NCBI GenBank assembly: GCA_937907395.1
Contig: CALCII010000016.1
Span: forward strand, 193,596-257,595
Length of the DNA stretch: 64,000 nt
Source of the DNA: an uncultured Chitinophagaceae bacterium
GTDB taxonomy: Bacteria > Bacteroidota > Bacteroidia > Chitinophagales > Chitinophagaceae
Reading direction: 5' to 3'
The notes under the pieces are model-generated. The model had not been told where the DNA came from, did not search any database, and saw only the letters and a program-made list of their open reading frames with translations. Positions within the stretch are counted from its first letter, which is position 1, and every line of letters starts with the position of its first letter. The translations under genes and the position numbers were made by a program. Positions 9,432-17,359 of this stretch are shown here, in pieces.

Positions 9432-10172
9432 TTGGAGAAGATAAAAGTTGGAGCTGTCAGCTATCTCAATACGAAACCTTTTTTGTACGGTTTTGAGCAT
9501 AGCAATGTAAAAGAGCAGATGGAGGTTTCGGTAGATTATCCGGCCCGTGTGGCACAAGGACTGAAAGACGGGACCCTTGATGTGGCGCTGGTGCCTGTAG
9601 CTGTACTGGCTACGATACCCGAATATTATTTCGTTGGTGATTATGGCATTGCCTGCGATGGAGAAGTGGCAAGTGTGGCATTGTTCAGCGATGTGCCAAT
9701 GGAAGAAATTCAGACAGTCCTGTTGGATTACCAGTCCCGGACATCTGTGGCGCTTGCCAGGTTGCTCTTTCAACATCATTGGAAACGGAACCAGGTATTT
9801 GAAGATGCCGGAACAGATTTCCGAAACCAGATTAAAGGCACAACAGCAGGAGTAGTGATTGGTGACCGGGCTCTTGAACAGCGATTAACCAGCAAGTATG
9901 TATATGATCTGGGTACTGCCTGGAAGGAAATGACGGGATTGCCGTTTGTATTTGCAGCCTGGGTGAGCAGGCGCCGTTTACCAGATGAATTTATCCATGC
10001 ATTCAATGCAGCTTGTGCTACAGGAATGCAGCACCTGGAAGAAGTGGTGAAAGAGGAAGCCTATGGCGTTTATGATTTGAATGTATATTACACCAAGAAT
10101 ATTCACTTCTTTCTGGATGAAGAAAAGAAGAAAGCAATGAATCATTTTCTTCAATTGCTAAAAAATAGCTGA
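9432..10172 (+). CDS. mqnA: Chorismate dehydratase MqnA (menaquinone, futalosine pathway)
   Basis: Converts chorismate to 3-enolpyruvyl-benzoate, the first step of the futalosine route to menaquinone. The family N-terminus KVGAVSYLNTKPFLYG, the DVALVPVAVLATIP segment and the LGTAWKEMTGLPFVFAAWV stretch are all present; the fold is a periplasmic-binding-protein-like type II fold without signal peptide. I prefer the TTG at 9432 as start because homologues begin directly with this motif, and a promoter-like TTCCTTTG at 9405-9412 would lie inside the longer reading that starts at ATG 9390. The remaining mqn genes are not in the window. Confidence 0.9.
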   Translation: MEKIKVGAVSYLNTKPFLYGFEHSNVKEQMEVSVDYPARVAQGLKDGTLDVALVPVAVLATIPEYYFVGDYGIACDGEVASVALFSDVPMEEIQTVLLDYQSRTSVALARLLFQHHWKRNQVFEDAGTDFRNQIKGTTAGVVIGDRALEQRLTSKYVYDLGTAWKEMTGLPFVFAAWVSRRRLPDEFIHAFNAACATGMQHLEEVVKEEAYGVYDLNVYYTKNIHFFLDEEKKKAMNHFLQLLKNS

Positions 10173-10220
10173 TAATGATCATAAGATTCATCAACTTATA
10201 AATAACATCAAGAGTCAATA

Positions 10221-11060
10221 GTGAAAAAAAGAGTTACTATAGTAATTCCTTGTTACAATCAGGGGGCTTTCCTGCAAGATGCGCTGGATAGTATTGCTGC
10301 ATGCAATGAGAAATTATTTGATCTCATTATTGTAAATGATGGTTCTACTGATAAAGAAACAAATGAGATACTGATCAGATTATCTGAACAAGGGTATCAT
10401 GTGATTTTCCAGGAAAATAAAGGGCTAGGGGGCGCACGGAATGCTGGCATTCTTGCCTCTGAAACAGAATATATTCTTCCTCTTGATGCAGACAATAAAT
10501 TGCTGCCCTCCTATGTGGAGAAAGGAGTAAAAGTGTTAGAGGACCATCCTGAGGTTTCAGTAGTTTACGGTAATGCAAAATTATTTGGAGATAAACAGGG
10601 GGAATTAATTCCGGGGCCATTTAATCTGCAACGGCTAATGCTGGGTAATTATATTGATGCCTGTGCCTTGGTGCGTAAATCTGCTTTGGAAAAAGCAGGT
10701 CTGTACGACAGGATGAAAATTATGGGTTATGAGGATTGGGATCTTTGGTTGCGGATTGCTTTTTCAGGGGGGCAATTTCATTATATCAATGAAACGTTGT
10801 TTGAATACAGAGTGAGGCACGATTCAATGATGAAGGGTGTGAATGCGAATGTTCAGAAACAAAATGAAATTGAAACACATATTCTGAATAAATATGCGGA
10901 TAAACTTGATTTTGATTATCCGCTGAACCGCTTCCTTTATCAATTTAAAAAGAAGCCGTTTACGATTTTAAAAGCTTTGTTTTATAGAAAGTTTTTTCCG
11001 AAAGTTTACCATCGTAAAGTAAAAGAAGGGAGTGTGAGACGTTTTTATATTTATGACTGA
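10221..11060 (+). CDS. Glycosyltransferase family 2
   Basis: GT-A fold glycosyltransferase of 279 residues, first gene of a surface-polysaccharide cluster. Visible elements are the nucleotide-binding start VTIVIPCYNQGAFLQDALDS, the NDGSTDKETNE segment, the DxD-type LPLDADNKLLPS near residue 93 and GYEDWDLWLRIA (ED) near 170. The start is GTG at 10221; no ATG is available upstream before a stop. The last codons overlap the next gene by 8 bases, implying one transcript with the methyltransferase. Sugar donor and acceptor cannot be read from sequence. Confidence 0.88.
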   Translation: MKKRVTIVIPCYNQGAFLQDALDSIAACNEKLFDLIIVNDGSTDKETNEILIRLSEQGYHVIFQENKGLGGARNAGILASETEYILPLDADNKLLPSYVEKGVKVLEDHPEVSVVYGNAKLFGDKQGELIPGPFNLQRLMLGNYIDACALVRKSALEKAGLYDRMKIMGYEDWDLWLRIAFSGGQFHYINETLFEYRVRHDSMMKGVNANVQKQNEIETHILNKYADKLDFDYPLNRFLYQFKKKPFTILKALFYRKFFPKVYHRKVKEGSVRRFYIYD

Positions 11061-11778
11061 TCATAAAAGTATGGAAAAAAATAAAGTCACATCAGAATTT
11101 AATCCAGATATAACCAATCCCTATTATTTTATGAGATTGGGCATTTATCAGGGGATAAAGAAACACGCAGATCAGATGCAGGGGCGTATTCTGGATTTTG
11201 GATGTGGCTCAAAGCCTTATGCTTCGTTATTTCAATTCAAAGAATATATTGGTGTTGATTTTGAGAATCCCGGTCATCCACACGATAATGAAGAGATTGA
11301 TATTTATTATGATGGGAAAAATATTCCATTAGAGGATGGTACAGTAGACTCTGTATTGTGCAGCGAAGTGTTTGAACATGTGTTTAATCTTCCTCATATA
11401 TTGAAAGAATTTCAGAGGCTTCTTAAACCGGGTGGCGTTCTGTTGGCAACATGCCCTTTTGTATGGAAGGAACATGAACTTCCTTACGATTACGCAAGGT
11501 ATACACTCTATGCACTGGATGATTTAATGGTTTCTAACGGATTCAAAAAAGTTGAAGCCTCCAAAGGAGGAAACTTTGCAGAAGTATTAACGCAGCTATT
11601 GGTGCTTTTTTTTTATGATTTATTTTATGGGAAAGCCAATCGCTTCTGGCTCACAAGAAAGATATATACTTTTCTATTCATTATTGCTCCCAATTTGTTT
11701 GGCATTTTAATAAGCAAAGTTTTTAAAAAACAAACACAGATGTATTTAAATAATATAATTCTGTACAAAAAGGTGTGA
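11053..11778 (+). CDS. Class I SAM-dependent methyltransferase
   Basis: A 241-residue methyltransferase with motif I ILDFGCGSKPYASLF (about residues 46-60), the acidic motif II region YIGVDFENPG, motif post-II VDSVLCSEVFEHV, and LKPGGVLLATCPFVW. This pattern is typical of methyltransferases within O-antigen and exopolysaccharide clusters, where they cap or decorate sugars. It overlaps the preceding glycosyltransferase by 8 bases and its stop overlaps the next start (TGATG), so it is translationally coupled on both sides. The C-terminal 60 residues are hydrophobic and may bind the membrane. Confidence 0.88.
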   Translation: MTDHKSMEKNKVTSEFNPDITNPYYFMRLGIYQGIKKHADQMQGRILDFGCGSKPYASLFQFKEYIGVDFENPGHPHDNEEIDIYYDGKNIPLEDGTVDSVLCSEVFEHVFNLPHILKEFQRLLKPGGVLLATCPFVWKEHELPYDYARYTLYALDDLMVSNGFKKVEASKGGNFAEVLTQLLVLFFYDLFYGKANRFWLTRKIYTFLFIIAPNLFGILISKVFKKQTQMYLNNIILYKKV

Positions 11779-12656
11779 TGAATTCAGTCGCTGTCATATA
11801 TCTCTCATGGTTACCATATGGGATCTCCGAGTTTGAAGGATTTCTACATTCGTATAAACTGCATCCGGCAGGAGCATCTCATCAACTCATTCTGTTATTC
11901 AATGGTGTGAATAGTGCGGAAGATTATGAACCGTTCCTGGTTCATGCTGAAAACGAGTTGGGCTTCCGTCCACAGTTTATGGTTTATGAAAAAGGGCAGG
12001 ACATTGAAGCCTATTTTTATGCAGCCAGAAATCTTAACCATGAATACCTTTTGTTTTTAAATACCTACAGCCGTATCATGGCCAACGACTGGCTGCAAAA
12101 GTACCTGCTTGCTTTTCAGGCCGATGATCAACTGGGGCTTTTATCGGCCAGTGCTTCTGCGTTAAGCTATTACAGTGCCGTTTTTCAAAAAAACACATGG
12201 CAATGGGAGACAGATAAATCTTTCAGTAACCAATTCCGCAAGTACAAATTATTCCTGAAAGCCTTGTTGTATTGGCGCTTTTTATTCAACGCTTTTCCCA
12301 ATTACCATATCCGCACCAATGCTTTTATGATTAGAAGATCTTTGATGCTGCAAATCAAATGCCCAGCCCTTACTTCTAAGTTTAAAGCTTATCTTTTTGA
12401 AAGCGGATATCAATCATTTACCAACCAGGTGCTTCAGTTGGGCTTTGCCGCACAGGTGATCGACAGGAACGGAACTGTTCATAAGATGAACGAGTGCTCT
12501 CAACTGCCGGTTTTCTGGAAAGCGAACCAGGAACTGCTGCTGGTATCTGATAATCAGTCCCGCAAGTACGATGAAGCAGATTTACAGGCACAAGCGTTTA
12601 TGCGCTATCTTGCATGGGGAGAAAAATCAACGAATCTCCGCAGGGTCGAATTATAG
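11778..12656 (+). CDS. Glycosyltransferase-like protein of polysaccharide cluster
   Basis: A 292-residue protein with the general course of a GT-A glycosyltransferase: an N-terminal beta-alpha region (VAVIYLSWLPYGISEFEGFLHSY broken here as two pieces, VAVIYLSW and EFEGFLHSY), HQLILLFNG, and LLFLNTYSRIMANDWLQ in the position where a DxD would be expected. The DxD itself is not evident (LNTYSRI), so donor binding may be altered or the protein may not be catalytic. I chose the ATG at 11778, overlapping the upstream stop by one base, rather than the GTG at 11775. It is followed after 2 bases by the next glycosyltransferase. Confidence 0.7.
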   Translation: MNSVAVIYLSWLPYGISEFEGFLHSYKLHPAGASHQLILLFNGVNSAEDYEPFLVHAENELGFRPQFMVYEKGQDIEAYFYAARNLNHEYLLFLNTYSRIMANDWLQKYLLAFQADDQLGLLSASASALSYYSAVFQKNTWQWETDKSFSNQFRKYKLFLKALLYWRFLFNAFPNYHIRTNAFMIRRSLMLQIKCPALTSKFKAYLFESGYQSFTNQVLQLGFAAQVIDRNGTVHKMNECSQLPVFWKANQELLLVSDNQSRKYDEADLQAQAFMRYLAWGEKSTNLRRVEL

Positions 12657-12658
12657 TC

Positions 12659-13585
12659 ATGCATCAACCATTCATTTCCATTTGCATCCCAGCCTACAAG
12701 CGAACAGCCTACCTCAAGAGGGTACTCGATAGTATTGCTGTTCAAACGTATCGCCATTTTGAAGTGATTGTAACGGATGATACGCCGGGAAAGGAATTGG
12801 CTGATTTTATAAAAAATCTTCCATATGATTTCCCTCTCATCTATATACACAATGATCCGGCTAAAGGCACTCCGCTTAACTGGACAGAGGGGATGAAACA
12901 TGCAAAAGGAGAATGGATTAAGATTATTCATGATGATGATTGGTTAACAGATGCTGATGCACTTCAGCATTATGCAGATGCTGTCAGAGAAGAGGTTGAT
13001 TGTATTTTTTCAGGTTATGTTGCCTGTTATGAAGCAGAAAACCGCTTGGTAAATAAAACCATCACTCAGAAAAAATTTCAGCGAATACAACGCCATCCTC
13101 ACGAATTATTTGCATCGAATCAAATAGGTCCGCCCAGTGTGGTTTTATTCCGGAAAACAATGGGACAATTGTATGATCCGCAATTAAAATGGCTGGTTGA
13201 CCTCGAAGCTTATGTAACCATTTTACAGAAGTTTAACTGTGTATATATCGATCGCCCGCTTATTACGATGAGTTATAATGAAACGCAGGTGACCAATGAC
13301 TGCTTCAGGAACCCGGAAGTGGAAATCATGGAATCCCTGATTTATTATCAAAAGCATGGCGATGTTGTATTCAGTACCTGGATTAGTTATGATGGCTGGT
13401 GGCGTTTGATCAGGAACCTGGATATTAGATCTGTGGATCAATTAAGAAGCTATTCATTCGGTTTTTCAATTCCTTTTCAGTTAAAAAACATTGTTCAATT
13501 TCAGCACTATTTGTCTCCTTTGTTATTAAAAAACCCTTTCGTATCAAAGATTACAATGTTTATATCTTTCTTAATTAAGAAATAG
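12659..13585 (+). CDS. Glycosyltransferase family 2
   Basis: A 308-residue GT-A enzyme. PFISICIPAYKRTAYLKRV opens the nucleotide-binding domain, VIVTDDTPG carries the first acidic pair, and WIKIIHDDDWLTD holds the DxD that binds the metal-nucleotide complex, near residue 90. The ATG at 12659 lies two bases after the preceding stop codon and removes a 15-residue extension that overlaps the previous gene. It closes the rightward run of four coupled genes from 10221. The sugar is unknown. Confidence 0.88.
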   Translation: MHQPFISICIPAYKRTAYLKRVLDSIAVQTYRHFEVIVTDDTPGKELADFIKNLPYDFPLIYIHNDPAKGTPLNWTEGMKHAKGEWIKIIHDDDWLTDADALQHYADAVREEVDCIFSGYVACYEAENRLVNKTITQKKFQRIQRHPHELFASNQIGPPSVVLFRKTMGQLYDPQLKWLVDLEAYVTILQKFNCVYIDRPLITMSYNETQVTNDCFRNPEVEIMESLIYYQKHGDVVFSTWISYDGWWRLIRNLDIRSVDQLRSYSFGFSIPFQLKNIVQFQHYLSPLLLKNPFVSKITMFISFLIKK

Positions 13586-13642
13586 CAGGTGATCAATATC
13601 ATTTGGTTGCAACAGGAAAAATTCATTACTTCATTAAGCTAA

Positions 13643-14125
13643 ATGAAAAATATGAAGACATTTCTACTCTTCTTCTTTGTTATTTCTGCCTATCTTGTTA
13701 ATGCTCAGAATTCAGTTATACCCGGTGGCGGAAATACTTCGGATGCAGGTGGCTCTATCAGCTACTCTTTAGGCTACATTGCCAATTTGAATGGAACTTC
13801 TGCAGATGGATCGTTATCTGGCGGACTACAACAGCCTTATGAAATTTCTGTTATTACTGGTGTTAGAAACAATGAAATCAATCTGGATATCAAGTCCTTC
13901 CCTAATCCCGCCAGCCATTACCTTGTCTTAAATGCAGGAAATATTACACTAAAAAATCTTAGTTACATTGTTTCAAATATTGAAGGTAAAACTATTCGTC
14001 AGGGACGTATATTATCCTCTCAAACAATCATTGATCTTTCCGGAGTAAAAAATGCGACTTATATCATCCGGGTATACTCTGATCAGAGAGCAATTAAATC
14101 ATTCAGGGTCATCAAAACCAATTAA
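13643..14125 (+). CDS. Short secreted protein with T9SS type A sorting domain
   Basis: A 160-residue exported protein. An N-terminal signal peptide (MKTFLLFFFVISAYLVNAQ) is followed by a short module SVIPGGGNTSDAGGSISYSLG..GGLQQPYEISVITG seen in many Bacteroidota surface proteins, then a C-terminal sorting domain of type A: IKSFPNPASHYLVLN, ISNIEGK-like VSNIEGKTIRQG, and TYIIRVYSDQRAIKSFRV. Such domains direct proteins through the type IX secretion system and are usually removed at the cell surface. It sits 24 bases before the DNRLRE protein and forms a two-gene unit with it inside the glycosyltransferase cluster. Confidence 0.82.
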   Translation: MKNMKTFLLFFFVISAYLVNAQNSVIPGGGNTSDAGGSISYSLGYIANLNGTSADGSLSGGLQQPYEISVITGVRNNEINLDIKSFPNPASHYLVLNAGNITLKNLSYIVSNIEGKTIRQGRILSSQTIIDLSGVKNATYIIRVYSDQRAIKSFRVIKTN

Positions 14126-14149
14126 AACACTTTTAAAACAAACGATATT

Positions 14150-15289
14150 ATGAAAAAGAGCTTACACCTGCTAATGTTTTTTGTCTCCTTTTCTGCTGCT
14201 GTTGCACAGGTTCCAGGTAAAATGACTTATCAGGCAGTGCTACGGTATTCGAATAATGGTCTTGTAGCGAATAAAAGCATTGTTATGAAAGTGAGTATTC
14301 TTCAAGGAAGTGCAAGTGGCACTAGTGTATATTCCGAAACACATAATACTTCCACCAATCCCAATGGCCTGGTAACAATCGAAATTGGAGGAGGAGTCAA
14401 TCAAAGTGGTGCTTTATTATCAGTTGACTGGTCAAACGGGCCTTTCTTTTTGAAAACCGAAACAGACCCACAAGGGGGAAATAATTTTACAATCACAAGT
14501 ACATCACAGTTGTTAAGTGTTCCGTATGCATTTTACGCAGGTAAATCAGGTAATGGAATGCCTTCTGGAAATCAGATTGGTCAAATGTTATACTGGGATG
14601 GCGAACAATGGAAGTTTATTGCTCCTGGGCAGCCCGGGCAGTTTTTGCAAATGACCACTCAAATGATTCCAGGTTGGGCTGGTATTCCAAGGGACAGCCT
14701 TTGCAATTGTTGTGATTCGCTTATCGTTAAAATTGATACCTTAAAGAGTAGTTCCAATGCAGATTGGAGAAACGTTGTATTGATAGGTAGTACAGATGGA
14801 TCTTCGAATGATATTGATATTTGTGCATCTGCATGGACAATAGGTGGTAACCCTTCTTACATCCGGGGCCATTTAAAATTCAGCTTAAATACAGTTCCTG
14901 CAAATGCGACAATCATTTCTGCTAAACTATCTTTGTATTCAAATCCCACGCCTATCAATGGAAATCTCACAGATGCGAATTCAGGTTCTAATAATGCATT
15001 CTATATCCGTCGTATCACATCTTCATGGGTAGGTAATACGCTTACCTGGGCTACTATGCCAACTACAACTACTGAAGGACAGATTTTGATCCCTCATACA
15101 AGCTCTCCATCACTTGATCTCATAGATATTGATGTGACAAATCTGGTAAAAGCTATGCGGGCAGCAGGAAATGATTATGGCTTCGTTATACAGTTGGTGA
15201 ATGAATCGGCTTATAATGCCAGACAATTCTGTTCCAGTAATCACTCTAATGTATCAAAACGACCAAGATTGATTCTTGAGTATAAATAG
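14150..15289 (+). CDS. Secreted DNRLRE-domain surface protein
   Basis: A 379-residue exported protein: signal peptide MKKSLHLLMFFVSFSAAVAQ, an N-terminal domain starting KMTYQAVLRYSNNGLV typical of large Bacteroidota surface proteins, a linker with QIGQMLYWDGEQWKF, a short Cys-containing segment CNCCDSLIVKID, and a C-terminal DNRLRE-type beta domain (ISAKLSLYSNP..TWATMPTTT..RPRLILEYK). It has no sorting domain of its own, unlike the small protein encoded just before it. A structural or adhesive role at the cell surface is inferred from architecture; substrate is unknown. A strong terminator follows at 15311. Confidence 0.8.
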   Translation: MKKSLHLLMFFVSFSAAVAQVPGKMTYQAVLRYSNNGLVANKSIVMKVSILQGSASGTSVYSETHNTSTNPNGLVTIEIGGGVNQSGALLSVDWSNGPFFLKTETDPQGGNNFTITSTSQLLSVPYAFYAGKSGNGMPSGNQIGQMLYWDGEQWKFIAPGQPGQFLQMTTQMIPGWAGIPRDSLCNCCDSLIVKIDTLKSSSNADWRNVVLIGSTDGSSNDIDICASAWTIGGNPSYIRGHLKFSLNTVPANATIISAKLSLYSNPTPINGNLTDANSGSNNAFYIRRITSSWVGNTLTWATMPTTTTEGQILIPHTSSPSLDLIDIDVTNLVKAMRAAGNDYGFVIQLVNESAYNARQFCSSNHSNVSKRPRLILEYK

Positions 15290-15310
15290 AAATGTTTTTG
15301 ATTAATTTAG

Positions 15311-15345
15311 AAAAGCAATAGAACCATGATTCTATTGCTTTTTTT
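15311..15345 (+). terminator. Strong intrinsic terminator after the surface-protein pair
   Basis: A 13-bp perfect stem AAAAGCAATAGAA and its complement with loop CCATGA, followed by a run of seven or more T. Lies 21 bases after the DNRLRE gene stop. Confidence 0.9.
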
Positions 15346-15367
15346 GTAGTTTGCAATATTGAAAGGT

Positions 15368-16255
15368 ATGACGCTGAAAGTTTCCATCATCATCATCAAC
15401 TATAATACGTATCAACTGACTTGCAATTGTATTGAGTCTGTTGTTAAGTTTACTGCGATCCCATACGAAATCATTCTTGTTGATAATGCGTCTACGGAGT
15501 GTAACTCGGATCTATTCAAAGAAAAATTTCCTTTTATTAAATTGGTAAAAAATCCATTGAACAATGGATTTGCCGCAGGTAACAACCTGGGAATAAAGTA
15601 TGCAGAGGGCGATGTGATTTTGCTATTGAATAGTGATACATATTTAGAAGAAGATGCAATCAGTAAAACGGCATCCTGGTTAGCGGCTAAGCCGGATGCC
15701 GGAGTGGTGGGTTGTAAAATGGTTTATCCCGATGGTTCGCTTCAATACACCGCACGGAGATTCAGGAGTATTCAATGGGAACTGCTGGATTGGTTCCGTC
15801 CTCTACTCTTTATATTGCCATACCGCAAACGTGCACAAATAATGTTGGGTAAATATTTCAAAGCCGATTTTAATACAGCATGTGATTGGCTGAACGGTGC
15901 ATTCTTCATGTTTCGCAAAGAGATTTTGAAACAGCTGCCGCAAAACAAACTCGATGAACGGTTCTTCATGTATGGCGAAGATCATTTGTGGTGCTGGCAA
16001 ATTCAACAAGCAGGCTTTATCAACTATTTCTATAATGAAACAAGTATCGTGCATATCAGCAGCGGCAGTACTTCTGTTGAAAAGCAGTTAAACCTGCGGA
16101 AGCTGATGTTGAAGCATGAACTCGAGATTGTGAAAGAAAGAAAAGGAGACGGGCTTTATTATGTTTGCTTTTCTGTGCTTTATCAAACAAAAGAACAAAT
16201 CCGTAATTCGATAAAATGGCTGGTATTCAAACTGACAGGAAAACTAATCCGATAA
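15368..16255 (+). CDS. Glycosyltransferase family 2 (rhamnosyltransferase-like)
   Basis: A 295-residue GT-A glycosyltransferase with VSIIIINYNTYQLT, ILVDNASTE, NNGFAAGNNLGIKYAEG and LLLNSDTYLEEDA (DxD-type NSD) in the usual order, and the acceptor-side FMYGEDHLWCWQIQ (ED) near residue 200. This motif set is typical of the WbbL-like rhamnosyltransferase group, though sugar choice is inference. The ATG at 15368 is preferred to a TTG at 15359. Its 3' end overlaps the convergent GT4 gene by 12 bases. Confidence 0.88.
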   Translation: MTLKVSIIIINYNTYQLTCNCIESVVKFTAIPYEIILVDNASTECNSDLFKEKFPFIKLVKNPLNNGFAAGNNLGIKYAEGDVILLLNSDTYLEEDAISKTASWLAAKPDAGVVGCKMVYPDGSLQYTARRFRSIQWELLDWFRPLLFILPYRKRAQIMLGKYFKADFNTACDWLNGAFFMFRKEILKQLPQNKLDERFFMYGEDHLWCWQIQQAGFINYFYNETSIVHISSGSTSVEKQLNLRKLMLKHELEIVKERKGDGLYYVCFSVLYQTKEQIRNSIKWLVFKLTGKLIR

Positions 16256-17359
16256 GTACGTCTTTACTTTCTTTACTACATCCCCCCAATAATAAGTCTC
16301 ATAAAATGAAGCAGGAATAGAACTGTTTTTTTCGGTAACTGCGGTTACAACAGTTTTTGCAAAGGTTTTCCAATCGCCATCTGCAACCACCAGCAACTGG
16401 TTGCCACAGGCGTTTGCATCCACACCAACGGCGCCGGATTTTGTTGCCACTACTTTCGTATTTAATCCCAACGCTTCAATCATTTTTGTTTTAACACCAC
16501 CTCCAATCAGCACAGGGTTTAATAATACATCGGCTGCTTTTGTGTATTCGTCAATATCATCCACAAACCCGGCATAATACAAATGATCCTTGTTGTATGC
16601 CTTCAACTCATCATAAGATGCAGGTAATCGTTTTCCCGCAACGAGAATGTTATAGGAAAGCCCGGCTTCTTTTAAAGCCGGGTTAATGTTTTGTATGATG
16701 ATATCCAATGCATCCAGGTTGGGCTTATAATCCAGCAGCCCGTTGAAAAATAAAAGGGGAGCAGCAGTATCCAGTTTGTGTCGTACACATACCCGTTCTT
16801 TCGCTTCTTTCTTATCTGCAGGAACGGTTTGTTGTGTAATACCGTATGGAACGATCACACAATTAGATGCTTTTACATTCATTTTGTCAATCATCCACTG
16901 ACGGTCTTCCTCTGTAATGCAAAATACTTTATCGGCAAAACGCAAGGTCCATCCTTCGTACCATTCCAGTAATCGCCACCAGCTTTTTCCAATGGTTTTG
17001 AATCGTTGTGATTCCACATTATGTGTGTGGACGATAATCCGGGCGCCGTATAATTTCTTTAACGGATACGCCAGCCAGCCATAATAGGGGTGCTCTATGA
17101 TTACAGTTTTGATTCCCTGTTTTTTCAGAAAGGCTCCCATTTTGAAAACCAGAAACGGATTGGCATAACGGATGCGGCTCTTGCTAAGCAAAGGATGAAA
17201 CTGATATTCTTTTACCGATGAAGCATCATTATCTGCCGTACCTGCTACATGTAATTCACATTCTTTTCCAAGGTATTCATTGAAATGTGCAATCAGTTTT
17301 TGTCCGCCTGAGAAATAAGGCAGAAACGGATAAGGCACTATGTTTAATACCTTATTCAT
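16244..17359 (-). CDS. Glycosyltransferase family 4
   Basis: A 371-residue GT-B enzyme. The N-terminal acceptor domain begins VLNIVPYPFLPYFSGGQKLI, the hinge is near CVIVPYGI, and the C-terminal donor domain contains LLFFNGLLDYKPNLDALD and NPVLIGGGVKTKMIEALGL, the GGG..K..E pattern that binds the nucleotide sugar. It is coupled to the upstream YfhO gene by an ATGA overlap, suggesting that both act on the same glycan or lipid-linked substrate, and it converges on the GT2 gene at 15368. Confidence 0.88.
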   Translation of the reverse strand: MNKVLNIVPYPFLPYFSGGQKLIAHFNEYLGKECELHVAGTADNDASSVKEYQFHPLLSKSRIRYANPFLVFKMGAFLKKQGIKTVIIEHPYYGWLAYPLKKLYGARIIVHTHNVESQRFKTIGKSWWRLLEWYEGWTLRFADKVFCITEEDRQWMIDKMNVKASNCVIVPYGITQQTVPADKKEAKERVCVRHKLDTAAPLLFFNGLLDYKPNLDALDIIIQNINPALKEAGLSYNILVAGKRLPASYDELKAYNKDHLYYAGFVDDIDEYTKAADVLLNPVLIGGGVKTKMIEALGLNTKVVATKSGAVGVDANACGNQLLVVADGDWKTFAKTVVTAVTEKNSSIPASFYETYYWGDVVKKVKTYLSD

